Shown here: piece after piece, positions 17,756-24,660 of the stretch
Numbering within the stretch: position 1 is the first letter of the stretch
How the letters are laid out: every line of letters begins with the position of its first letter
Assembly: GCA_900548135.1 (NCBI GenBank)
Contig: URJC01000002.1
Coordinates: 1-31,285, forward strand
Direction: 5' to 3'
DNA from: an uncultured Odoribacter sp.
GTDB lineage: Bacteria; Bacteroidota; Bacteroidia; Bacteroidales; Marinifilaceae
DNA: 31,285 nucleotides
Made by a program: the position numbers and the translations under genes
Notes under the pieces: generated by a model
What the model was told of the DNA's origin: nothing
Seen by the model: the letters and a program-made list of their open reading frames with translations, nothing else
Database searches by the model: none

Positions 17756-18651
17756 TTCAACCGATACTCGTTGGGGGTCATCCCTACAACCTTCTTGAAC
17801 ATCCGGTTCAAATGATGCGGATAATTGAACCCGAGGTCGTATGCGATTTCGCTGATTGTTTTCTCGCTCTCCGTTAGTCGTTCTTTTACTTTTTCCATAA
17901 CAGCGAGTTGTATATATTCTTGAGCTGACTTTCCAGTCTCCTTTTTTATCAGATCTCCGAAATAATTCGGGGAAAGGCATACTTTGTCCGCGCAATACTG
18001 CACGGTTGGCAAACCGATGCTTTGGGGCAGGTCGGAATCGAAATAATTGCGCAGGATATCCTCGAATTTGTCCAATACACTACGATTGCTTATTTCACGG
18101 GTTACGAATTGCCGCTCATAAAACCGCATACAATGATTAAGCATAGTTTCTATATTGGATGCTATTATTTGCTTGGTATGCTTGTCAACGGCATGTTCCA
18201 GTTCCGCACGAATTTCATGGAAACAATTAAGAACGATAGCCTTTTCTCGTTCCGACATGTGTAAGGCTTCATCCGAACTATATGGGAAAAATGAATAATC
18301 CTTCATCCGGCGAGCTAAAGGAGTTCCATACAACAAATCCGGATGAAACATCAGCACGAGGCCTTTAGGGTTCGACGTTTCGCCACCGTCATCCACACCA
18401 GCTATCTGCCCCGGAGAGATAAACAGCATCGTTCCCTCCTGATAGTCATATTTGCTACGCCCGTAAAGAATTGTTCCACAATCCAATTCTTTGAAAAACA
18501 CACAATAAAAGCCGAAATTCTTGCGGCAATGCTTGATGGATTTCAACTGGGACAAGTCCGTCATACTCACCAGCGGATGCAATGTTTCCACTCCCAAAAG
18601 GCGGTTGTAATCCTGAACTTGTTCCAATTTTATTATATTTTCCTTATTCAT
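17746..18651 (-). CDS. AraC/XylS-family transcriptional regulator
   Basis: A 301-residue DNA-binding regulator. The N-terminal ~190 residues form a cupin-like AraC sensor domain (GTMLFISPGQIAGVDD), and the C-terminal ~100 residues hold two helix-turn-helix motifs (VQYCADKVCLSPNYFGDLIK and TISEIAYDLGFNYPHHLNRM) ending in the family motif MTPNEYR. Only LKAG follows before the stop. These last codons fall within the integrase remnant on the opposite strand, so the natural C-terminus may have been replaced at the junction. It is divergent from the first flavodoxin gene across 243 bp containing two copies of a paired direct repeat, and a third copy precedes the second flavodoxin gene. It is therefore the likely regulator of both units. 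The inducer is unknown. Confidence 0.92.
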   Translation of the reverse strand: MNKENIIKLEQVQDYNRLLGVETLHPLVSMTDLSQLKSIKHCRKNFGFYCVFFKELDCGTILYGRSKYDYQEGTMLFISPGQIAGVDDGGETSNPKGLVLMFHPDLLYGTPLARRMKDYSFFPYSSDEALHMSEREKAIVLNCFHEIRAELEHAVDKHTKQIIASNIETMLNHCMRFYERQFVTREISNRSVLDKFEDILRNYFDSDLPQSIGLPTVQYCADKVCLSPNYFGDLIKKETGKSAQEYIQLAVMEKVKERLTESEKTISEIAYDLGFNYPHHLNRMFKKVVGMTPNEYRLKAG

Positions 18652-18678
18652 ACTATTACTTAATTACATTTCCACATC

Positions 18679-18686
18679 CAAAGATA
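18679..18686 (-). promoter_or_regulatory. -7 box of the AraC gene
   Basis: Minus strand TATCTTTG is an exact TAnnTTTG match 28 bp upstream of the AraC start. The distal operator copy at 18725-18765 lies directly upstream of it, so autoregulation is possible. Confidence 0.5.
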
Positions 18687-18724
18687 GGGATTAAAAGTGA
18701 TAATCGAGAGCATAAATCACCTTA

Positions 18725-18765
18725 TCTGTAATAACGGTTATCAAATCAGTAATATGTGTTATCGG
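18725..18765 (+). promoter_or_regulatory. Predicted AraC operator, copy 1
   Basis: Two direct half-sites TCTGTAAT (18725-18732) and TCAGTAAT (18746-18753), 21 bp apart start to start. The first is followed by AACGGTTAT and the second by ATGTGTTAT, as in the other two copies. Spacing of two helical turns is typical of AraC-family binding sites. It lies 62 bp upstream of copy 2, close to six helical turns. Confidence 0.7.
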
Positions 18766-18786
18766 ATTGAATAGCAGCAGTATGGT

Positions 18787-18825
18787 TCAGTAATTACGGT
18801 TATTCCATCCGTAATTTGTGTATAG
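18787..18825 (+). promoter_or_regulatory. Predicted AraC operator, copy 2
   Basis: Half-sites TCAGTAAT (18787-18794) and TCCGTAAT (18808-18815), again 21 bp apart, followed by TACGGTTAT and TTGTGTAT. The GTAAT of the second half-site is 35 bp upstream of the -7 box at 18846, the same distance as in copy 3, as expected for an activator contacting RNA polymerase. Confidence 0.75.
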
Positions 18826-18845
18826 CTGTTTGGAAACAAACTATT

Positions 18846-18853
18846 TAATTTTG
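18846..18853 (+). promoter_or_regulatory. -7 box of cargo unit 1
   Basis: TAATTTTG matches TAnnTTTG exactly. No good -33 box exists at the normal spacing, which fits a promoter that depends on an activator bound at copy 2. The leader would be about 35 nt. Confidence 0.65.
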
Positions 18854-18894
18854 TGTCATCGATAATTGAATAATTAACAATAAAAAGAAGTGAT

Positions 18895-19548
18895 ATGAAA
18901 AGAATCTATTTTGTAATGATGTTCATTGTCTGTGCCATGCCGCTATGGGCATCCTGTTCGACAGATGATACTGAACCGTTGCCGGAGCCGAAACCCTTAG
19001 TGCCTTCGGGCAATACCAAAACACTTGTCGCCTATTATTCCGCTACAGGCAATACCCATGCGGTCGCAATGCGTATTGCGGAACTCACCGGAGCGGATAT
19101 TTATCGCATAGCTCCGAAGCGGCCATATGCGGCAGACCCGTATGATGACAGTCAGCTTATTCAGAACGAAGCCTACAATGATTTGCGTCCGGACGTAAGT
19201 AATCTCCCGTCTGCGGAAGATATCGCCAAGTACGATACCATTTTTGTAGGATCGCCTTTGTGGTGGCACCAACCAGCTATGGTAGTCTGTACTTTTCTCG
19301 ATGCCTATGATCTTAGCGACAAAGTGATTGTTCCATTCATTACATACGGTGCCTGCACCTATCTGAATGAAGGTATGCAAAAACTCTTCAAATGTACGCC
19401 TAATTCAGTCCATATACCGGAGAGTCTGCCGGAAGACATTGACCCCGGCAACATCCGTGAACCGCAGAATGATGATGAAGGTATCGATGTGCCTAATAGC
19501 GCCGGTGCAGTGGAAGGATGGTTGAATAGAATAGGATTGTTGAATTAA
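18895..19548 (+). CDS. Flavodoxin-fold lipoprotein 1 (Flavodoxin_4 type)
   Basis: A 217-residue exported flavoprotein candidate. The signal peptide ends MPLWASC with Cys21 as lipid site, followed by STDDTE, acidic residues resembling the Bacteroidota lipoprotein export signal that sends lipoproteins to the cell surface. A Pro-rich spacer leads to the flavodoxin domain (~42-215). TLVAYYSATGNTHAVA contains the FMN phosphate loop SATGNT, and FVGSPLWWHQPAM and PFITYGACTY match the two other FMN-contact loops. Flavodoxins shuttle electrons via FMN and are normally cytosolic, so an exported form is unusual. It is the first gene of unit 1 and has its own operator-linked promoter. A long-chain flavodoxin-like quinone or nitro reductase role is possible. 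Confidence 0.87.
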   Translation: MKRIYFVMMFIVCAMPLWASCSTDDTEPLPEPKPLVPSGNTKTLVAYYSATGNTHAVAMRIAELTGADIYRIAPKRPYAADPYDDSQLIQNEAYNDLRPDVSNLPSAEDIAKYDTIFVGSPLWWHQPAMVVCTFLDAYDLSDKVIVPFITYGACTYLNEGMQKLFKCTPNSVHIPESLPEDIDPGNIREPQNDDEGIDVPNSAGAVEGWLNRIGLLN

Positions 19549-19565
19549 ACCGAATGATAATGAAT

Positions 19566-20264
19566 ATGAAAACAATTAAATTACTGACATATATAGTCAT
19601 GAGCATAGGAATGGCATTTTCCGCACAGGCACAGGCTGCATCCGGACTGGATGCCAGACAACAGGCCATTGCCATCATTTCGGCATTTACAGCACGTGGT
19701 GACATGGATAAACTTAAAGCTGAATTTGAAAACGGACTCGATTCCGGACTGTCAATTAACGAAATCAAGGAGGTGTTGGTACAAATGTACGCCTATTGCG
19801 GTTTCCCTCGCTCCCTGAATGCATTGAACTTGTTTATGACAACGGTTGAAGAGCGTAAGGCGGCCGGTAAGACAGATGAGGTCGGCAAGGAAGCCACACC
19901 GTTGGACAATAGCACGGATATGTACGAACTAGGAGAAGAAGTTAGAACGGCATTGGTCGGACGTCCTGTTACCGGTAAGGTCTATGACTTCTGTCCTGTA
20001 ATCGATGAATATCTCCGTTCACATCTGTTCGGAGCAATTTTTGCCCGCGATAACCTTAATCATGAGAACAGGGAGCTTGCAACAGTCGGGGCGTTGGCCG
20101 GAATGAATCTGGAAAGCCAGTTGCGTTCGCATTTGTCCATCTGCAAAAATATCGGTTTTACAGAAGCGCAACTTCGTGGATTCGCAACCCTTGTTTCCGA
20201 AAAAATCGGTAGTACGGAGGGACAGACTGTCGGTCGTGTTTTGGACATTATATTCAACAAATAA
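19566..20264 (+). CDS. Exported carboxymuconolactone decarboxylase (CMD) family protein
   Basis: From the ATG at 19566, MKTIKLLTYIVMSIGMAFSA is a signal peptide with cleavage near AQA, so the mature protein is periplasmic. Earlier in-frame ATGs at 19554 and 19560 only lengthen the N-terminus. Two CMD/AhpD-like helical domains follow: the first around INEIKEVLVQMYAYCGFPRS, the second around HENRELATVGALAGM and LRSHLSICKNIGFTEAQLRG. There is no CxxC pair, so AhpD-type peroxidase chemistry is unlikely. Each domain has one isolated Cys. In this family the enzymes decarboxylate aromatic-derived lactones or are redox proteins. The gene follows the flavodoxin gene by 17 bp and precedes a cupin gene, so it is in the same operon. 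Confidence 0.87.
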   Translation: MKTIKLLTYIVMSIGMAFSAQAQAASGLDARQQAIAIISAFTARGDMDKLKAEFENGLDSGLSINEIKEVLVQMYAYCGFPRSLNALNLFMTTVEERKAAGKTDEVGKEATPLDNSTDMYELGEEVRTALVGRPVTGKVYDFCPVIDEYLRSHLFGAIFARDNLNHENRELATVGALAGMNLESQLRSHLSICKNIGFTEAQLRGFATLVSEKIGSTEGQTVGRVLDIIFNK

Positions 20265-20279
20265 TAAAATCAATATACA

Positions 20280-20768
20280 ATGAACAAATCAATAATTCTT
20301 ATTATAATAGCAATTATGGCAACTTCATGCGGTAATTCCCAGACGAAAGTCGAGGATGCAAAAGAGGTTTATGCCGATGTTTTTCCTAAAGGGAATTTGT
20401 TGAAAGAGAATCCGAATTTTACAGGCGACGCATGGTTGCAATCTTTTATCACTGTCGCCGATTCGATGGACTGTACAGTGGGGAACGTGACTTTTGCCCC
20501 CGGTGTTCGTAACAGTTGGCATTCGCATCCCGGAGGACAGATTCTTCTCTGCACATCCGGTAAAGGATATTATCAGGAAAAAGGCAAGACTATACGTCTG
20601 CTCCTTCCTGGCGATGTGGTCAAAATCCCGGCAGACGTCATTCATTGGCATGGAGCGGCACCAAATAGTGAATTTACCCATATCGCTATCGGTACACAAA
20701 CGTCCAAAGGCGGAGCCGTATGGTATGCCCCTGTAACCGATGAGGAATACAATAGTTACAAAGAATAA
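20280..20768 (+). CDS. Cupin-domain lipoprotein
   Basis: A 162-residue exported single-cupin protein. The signal peptide MNKSIILIIIAIMATSCGNS gives Cys17 as a lipobox Cys. The cupin core shows motif 1 WHSHPGGQILLCTSGKGYYQ, with two His and a Gln as likely metal ligands, and motif 2 GDVVKIPADVIHWHGA with further His. Such small cupins bind a metal and act as isomerases, dioxygenases or binding proteins; similar genes often accompany CMD-family genes and alcohol dehydrogenases in Bacteroidota clusters. It lies 15 bp after the CMD gene and 33 bp before the hydrolase gene, inside unit 1. The substrate is unknown. Confidence 0.87.
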   Translation: MNKSIILIIIAIMATSCGNSQTKVEDAKEVYADVFPKGNLLKENPNFTGDAWLQSFITVADSMDCTVGNVTFAPGVRNSWHSHPGGQILLCTSGKGYYQEKGKTIRLLLPGDVVKIPADVIHWHGAAPNSEFTHIAIGTQTSKGGAVWYAPVTDEEYNSYKE

Positions 20769-20801
20769 AGTTCATAGAAATAATCATTAAAACATATGAC
20801 A

Positions 20802-21890
20802 ATGAAAAAGATATTTATGACAACGCTGTTTGGTACGGCTCTTTTGTTTGGATCTGCCGTAGCACAAAACAAAATTTTTTCCGACCTTAATATGGCAGAT
20901 TTCAAAAGTCACAATGATAATCCGTGGGGATTGGTTTACAGTGACGCCATTACGGAGAATGTTTCCGGCAAAGTGAATATTCATCCGATCACCTATATCC
21001 TGAACGGATTGAAAATAGCTGCCAATGTATATACTCCGGCCGGATATGATTCGACCAAAAAATATCCGGCATTAGTAGTCGCTCATCCCAACGGCGGTGT
21101 GAAAGAACAGGTTGCCGGACTGTATAGCCAACGTATGGCCGAGGAAGGATACATCTGTCTCGCCTTTGACGCCGCTTATCAGGGAGCCAGCGAGGGTGAG
21201 CCGCGCAATACGGACAAGCCCGCCAATCGAGTAGAGGACATACATCGCGCTGCCGACATCCTTGCACAATATCCGGGTGTAGATGCAGGCCGTATCGGCA
21301 TTCTCGGCATTTGTGGCGGCGGAGGCTACACGCTGGCGGCTGCGCAGACCGACAAACGGTTCAAGGCTGTCGCCACACTCAGCATGTTCAACACGGGACT
21401 CGTTCGCCGCAACGGTTTCCTCGATTCGCAGATAAACAGTGTGCAGGAACGTCTGGCTGATGCCTGCGCCGCCCGCCAAAGAGAAGCGGAAGGGAATGCG
21501 CCAGAGTATGTCGGCGACATGAGCGGTGTAACTCCCGAGCAGGCGGCAAAACTTCCGTTCGACCTCTATCGGGATGGTTATGCCTATTACCTCCAGACAC
21601 ACGCTCATCCCAATTCGACGTTCAAATATACTAAGAGCAGCTTGATGGATCTGTTCGCATTCGATGCCAGTGAGGGAATGCACCTTATCAACCAACCGTT
21701 ATTGATGATGTCGGGAGATATTTCGGACACATTCTATATGACCGAACAATGCTACAGCAAGGCGACCGGCACACAAAACAAGGAGCTATTCCTTATTCCA
21801 GGTGCTACGCATATCAAAACCTACTGGCAGCCGGAATATGTGAATCTCGCTGTCGGAAAATTAACGGAGTTTTTCGGGAACAACCTTTAG
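20802..21890 (+). CDS. Exported alpha/beta hydrolase with Cys nucleophile (dienelactone hydrolase-like)
   Basis: Signal peptide [20 protein letters not shown] ending AVA-Q predicts a periplasmic enzyme. The ATG at 20802 is preferred over 20796 (MTMKK). The fold is a DLH/acetyl-xylan esterase-like alpha/beta hydrolase: [14 protein letters not shown] is the oxyanion-hole strand, and [11 protein letters not shown] is the nucleophile elbow with Cys171 instead of Ser. GATHIKTYW near the end supplies the catalytic His, and [12 protein letters not shown] the likely Asp. Dienelactone hydrolases use Cys, and a Cys elbow in the same operon as a CMD-family gene suggests lactone-type chemistry. It is the last gene of unit 1, followed by a strong terminator. 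Confidence 0.85.
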   Translation: MKKIFMTTLFGTALLFGSAVAQNKIFSDLNMADFKSHNDNPWGLVYSDAITENVSGKVNIHPITYILNGLKIAANVYTPAGYDSTKKYPALVVAHPNGGVKEQVAGLYSQRMAEEGYICLAFDAAYQGASEGEPRNTDKPANRVEDIHRAADILAQYPGVDAGRIGILGICGGGGYTLAAAQTDKRFKAVATLSMFNTGLVRRNGFLDSQINSVQERLADACAARQREAEGNAPEYVGDMSGVTPEQAAKLPFDLYRDGYAYYLQTHAHPNSTFKYTKSSLMDLFAFDASEGMHLINQPLLMMSGDISDTFYMTEQCYSKATGTQNKELFLIPGATHIKTYWQPEYVNLAVGKLTEFFGNNL

Positions 21891-21939
21891 ATGACCTCCG
21901 GACATAAATACAAGTCTGTCATAGGAATATATCTATTGC

Positions 21940-21996
21940 ATCGACCTTCTCGATTGAATACATATCGGGGAGGTCGATATGTATCCATACTTTTTT
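21940..21996 (+). terminator. Terminator of cargo unit 1
   Basis: Fifteen-base arms ATCGACCTTCTCGAT (21940-21954) and ATCGGGGAGGTCGAT (21964-21978) pair fully with two G-U wobbles around a 9-nt loop. A T run follows at 21991-21996. It lies 49 bp after the hydrolase stop. Confidence 0.75.
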
Positions 21997-22027
21997 GCAT
22001 CGGTTTGTCACAGAGCATTCTGCGGAT

Positions 22028-22066
22028 TCCGTAATTACGGTTATTCAGTCAGTAATATGTGTATCG
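22028..22066 (+). promoter_or_regulatory. Predicted AraC operator, copy 3
   Basis: Half-sites TCCGTAAT (22028-22035) and TCAGTAAT (22049-22056) at 21 bp, followed by TACGGTTAT and ATGTGTAT. The GTAAT of the second half-site is 35 bp upstream of the TAATTTTG box, identical to copy 2. The first half-site also forms the 12-bp palindrome CCGTAATTACGG. Confidence 0.75.
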
Positions 22067-22086
22067 GATGACTGTTTCAAACCCGC

Positions 22087-22094
22087 TAATTTTG
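22087..22094 (+). promoter_or_regulatory. -7 box of cargo unit 2
   Basis: TAATTTTG, identical to the unit 1 box and at the same distance from its operator. Transcription would begin near 22101, about 50 nt before the flavodoxin 2 start. Confidence 0.65.
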
Positions 22095-22150
22095 CATTAT
22101 GAAAATAAACAAAGAGATGATTATCAACAAAATAAATATATTAAATGGAA

Positions 22151-22849
22151 ATGAAAAAGTATCTGATTTATCTGATGATGTCATTGGCAATTGCAGGGTT
22201 CAACAGTTGTACCGATGACGACTCCGTGGAACCTCAAAATCCGGAAATAGAGACTCCGGAGAATCCCGATGAACCTGAGACGCCGACAGACCCGGAAAAT
22301 CCCGATGAACCGAATGACCCCGATACTCCCGAAAATCCTGAAGAACCGGAAAACCCGGAGACTCCGGAACAAGGTGGTAAAATTCTTGTCGCCTATTTCA
22401 GTTGGGGAGGGACCACTCAACGTATGGCGCAGGAGATTGCGAATCAAACCGGAGCAGACCTTTTCCGTATCGAACCTGTCGTTCCTTACCCGACTGAATA
22501 TACTCCCTGCACGGAAGTTGCCCGTGAGGAGCTTGACAACAATGCACGCCCTGCAATTGCCGGGACTGTGGTTGACTGGACTGAATATGAGACTATTTTC
22601 ATCGGATGTCCTGTTTGGTGGCATACGGCACCGATGATTATCAATACGTTTTCTGAAAGCTATGACTTCTCTGGGAAAACCATCATCCCGTTCTGCACAT
22701 ACGCTTCAACTTACCGGGACGAAACGCTTGCACGTATAGTGGAGCTTACGCCTGATGCAAATCATTTGGATGGAGAGGGCTTGACCTCAAGTCGAATCAC
22801 TTCCCGGAATATCAGTTCTTGGTTGTATAGAATCGGAATTATCGAATAA
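22151..22849 (+). CDS. Flavodoxin-fold lipoprotein 2 with Pro/Glu/Asp-rich tether
   Basis: From the ATG at 22151 (MKKYL; an ATG at 22145 adds two residues) the protein has a signal peptide ending AGFNSC. The lipid-site Cys is followed by TDDDS, an acidic stretch like the surface-export signal of Bacteroidota lipoproteins. About 47 residues of PENPDEP-like repeats form an extended tether, then a flavodoxin domain. KILVAYFSWGGTTQRMAQ is the FMN phosphate-loop region (SWGGTT rather than SATGNT), with FIGCPVWWHTAPM and PFCTYASTY as the other loops. It is paralogous to the unit 1 flavodoxin, with the same C-terminal ending (SWLYRIG versus GWLNRIG). It is the first gene of unit 2, upstream of the alcohol dehydrogenase. 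Confidence 0.87.
   Translation: MKKYLIYLMMSLAIAGFNSCTDDDSVEPQNPEIETPENPDEPETPTDPENPDEPNDPDTPENPEEPENPETPEQGGKILVAYFSWGGTTQRMAQEIANQTGADLFRIEPVVPYPTEYTPCTEVAREELDNNARPAIAGTVVDWTEYETIFIGCPVWWHTAPMIINTFSESYDFSGKTIIPFCTYASTYRDETLARIVELTPDANHLDGEGLTSSRITSRNISSWLYRIGIIE
22232..22372 (+). repeat. Degenerate tandem repeat coding the flavodoxin 2 tether
   Basis: Approximately repeated units encode PENPDEP/PETPxxP blocks between the lipobox and the flavodoxin domain. A length like this would let the domain stand away from the membrane surface. Such repeats can vary in number between strains. Confidence 0.6.
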
Positions 22850-22872
22850 AAATAACTTAAAATAAATATAAA

Positions 22873-24054
22873 ATGGAAACAAGACTTTCGTTCAGTATGT
22901 ATGTGCCGACCCATGTTCTGTTCGGCGCAGGCGGGCTTGACAATCTCGGGGAACAGTCCATGCCCGGGAAAAAAGCGCTGCTTGTTATCTCCAACGGCAA
23001 ATCGACCCGGAACAACGGGTATTTGGCACGCACGGAGGAACAGATGCGTAAGGCCGGCATAGATTATGTCATTTTCGATAAAGTGGAGGCAAATCCGCTT
23101 AAATCCACAGTTATGAGCGGTAGCGAAATGGCCCGAGCCAATGGTTGTGACATGATTGTGGCACTCGGTGGAGGCAGCGTGATGGACGCGGCAAAAGCAA
23201 TGGCTGTCGTTTCAACCAATGACGGTGATTTGTGGGACTATATCGGTTGTGGTACTGGTAAAGGAAAGCCTATTGCAAATACCCCTCTGCCGGTTGTAGC
23301 CATTACGACCACCGCCGGTACAGGTTCCGAAACTGACGCCGGATGTGTGGTCACCAATCCGGAGACTACGGAGAAAGTCGGTTTGAAAACGCCGTTGATT
23401 TTTCCGAAATTGGCCATCGTCGATCCGGAACTGATGACCACTGTTCCTGCACATTTCACCGCATTTCAGGGATTCGATGCCCTTTCGCACAGTCTGGAAG
23501 GATACGTGTCAAAATTCGCCAATCTGATGAGCGACATGTATGCCATCACAGCCATCGAAAATGTATCACGCTATCTGGCCCGTGCCGTGAAGGATGGCAA
23601 TGATATGGAAGCCCGCTCACGTGTGGCGTTCGGCAATACATTGTCGGGAACAGTCATGTGTGTAGGCACGACTTCGAGCCAGCATTCGCTCGAACATGCG
23701 ATGTCTGCTTATCACCAGAATTTGCCCCACGGCGCAGGACTTATCATGTTAAGCAGGGCTTATTTCGGTCGTCTGATTGATGCCCACGTATGTGATGAAC
23801 GTTTTATACGTATGGCTCAGGCTATGAGTATGACCGATGCGGACAAGCCCGAAGATTTCATCACGGTACTCAACCGTCTGCTCGAAGAATGCGGAGTGGC
23901 TGAACTTAAAATGTCGGACTATGGTATCACCCCTGACGAGTTCGGTGCTTTCGCTGACAATGCGATGGGGCCGATGGGAGGTCTGTTCGCCTGTGACCGG
24001 ATAACATTGAACAGAGAAGATTGTATCGCTATTTATCAGGCTTCATATAAATGA
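22873..24054 (+). CDS. Iron-containing alcohol dehydrogenase (group III)
   Basis: A 393-residue cytosolic NAD(P)-dependent dehydrogenase or aldehyde reductase; no signal peptide is present. The nucleotide-binding motif GGGSVMDAAKAMA and the TTAGTGSE segment are typical. Metal ligands appear in FDALSHSLEGY (Asp and His), LEHAMSAY and LPHGAGL (His each). The length is normal. It is the only intact unit 1 or 2 enzyme expected in the cytoplasm. Group III members often reduce aldehydes such as lactaldehyde, glycolaldehyde or butanal, so this one could reduce an aldehyde produced or imported after the envelope steps. It begins 23 bp after the flavodoxin 2 stop. Confidence 0.93.
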   Translation: METRLSFSMYVPTHVLFGAGGLDNLGEQSMPGKKALLVISNGKSTRNNGYLARTEEQMRKAGIDYVIFDKVEANPLKSTVMSGSEMARANGCDMIVALGGGSVMDAAKAMAVVSTNDGDLWDYIGCGTGKGKPIANTPLPVVAITTTAGTGSETDAGCVVTNPETTEKVGLKTPLIFPKLAIVDPELMTTVPAHFTAFQGFDALSHSLEGYVSKFANLMSDMYAITAIENVSRYLARAVKDGNDMEARSRVAFGNTLSGTVMCVGTTSSQHSLEHAMSAYHQNLPHGAGLIMLSRAYFGRLIDAHVCDERFIRMAQAMSMTDADKPEDFITVLNRLLEECGVAELKMSDYGITPDEFGAFADNAMGPMGGLFACDRITLNREDCIAIYQASYK

Positions 24055-24056
24055 CT

Positions 24057-24400
24057 ATGCGACTGAAGAGTTATATATTAACACTTTGTTGTATCCTTTC
24101 TTCCGCCTGTCACGCGGGAGAAAGGAACAATGCAAATATGCAAAATCCTATGAAGGTAAAAGCAGTATGCGGAACGTACCAGGCAGTAATTGTATTGGAA
24201 GACAATGCCACCGATTAAAAACGTATGAGGTCGGGGAGTTCGTTTATTGGGATAAAGGCCCGGGAATAGCAGTTTTTTATCGACAGGGAAACAATGAAAT
24301 CAGTGCCGGAATTATCCGTATGGGATACATTGAATCGGGAATTGAACTGTTTGAAACCCCCAATGATATCGAGGTAAAGTTTGAACTTATTGTTGAATGA
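24057..24400 (+). pseudogene. Cyclophilin-like lipoprotein gene with internal deletion
   Basis: The ATG at 24057, 2 bp after the dehydrogenase stop, starts a 53-residue product with a signal peptide and lipobox (ILSSAC), then KVKAVCGTYQAVIVLEDNAT, the start of a cyclophilin-like fold, and a stop at 24216. The remainder of the fold continues in another frame: YEVGEFVYWDKGPGIAVFY and then GYIESGIELFETPNDIEVKF. Against family members roughly 45 central residues are missing at the junction near 24211. The protein is probably non-functional. It is the last gene of unit 2 and would have been a further exported component. Confidence 0.65.
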
Positions 24401-24594
24401 AATGAGAACTGGACTTGTCTGCCGATACAGCCCATGTCAGTAAAATAGCATGTATCTTCAGCGCCTTTAACTTATGTATCAGCATTTCATGATCGGTATC
24501 ACCAGTAATTGAAGATTATTTGTCTGAATGGATATAGTACGGCTGAGTTCACCAGTATTAAGGAAATAGGAGTATTTAAAAATAAATGACCATT

Positions 24595-24629
24595 AAAAAG
24601 GCCGGTTCATATATTTAACCGACCTTTTT
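24595..24629 (-). terminator. Terminator of the nadBCA-pheT strand (bidirectional)
   Basis: Thirteen-base arms at 24617-24629 and 24595-24607 (minus: AAAAAGGTCGGTT / AACCGGCCTTTTT) pair with one T-G wobble and end in T runs on both strands. It is 32 bp past the pheT stop. The stretch 24401-24594 before it has no gene or recognised repeat. Confidence 0.85.
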
Positions 24630-24660
24630 AGTAATTTATCGCTTTATCCATGAAGGGAGC

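Larger units (their letters stand above)
17153..24400. mobile_element. Probable horizontally acquired segment with AraC-controlled redox cargo
   Basis: The segment begins with a broken tyrosine integrase of the Bacteroides conjugative-element type and continues with an AraC gene and two operons. These are visibly richer in G+C than the flanking genes (for example 38 of 60 bases in 21181-21240). All cargo genes lie between the integrase remnant and a deleted cyclophilin-like gene. I could not find matching terminal direct repeats, so the boundaries are approximate. No transfer, replication or transposase genes are present, so it is now immobile. Confidence 0.5.

Noticed and set aside
21072..21695. 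A 207-codon open frame antisense to the hydrolase gene
   Set aside because: It is fully opposite a strongly supported enzyme gene, has no recognisable domain, and is explained by the G+C-rich codon pattern of that gene.
22232..22372. Short repeats that could suggest a CRISPR-like or satellite array
   Set aside because: The repeats are in frame, degenerate, and encode a Pro/Glu/Asp tether; there are no unique spacers.
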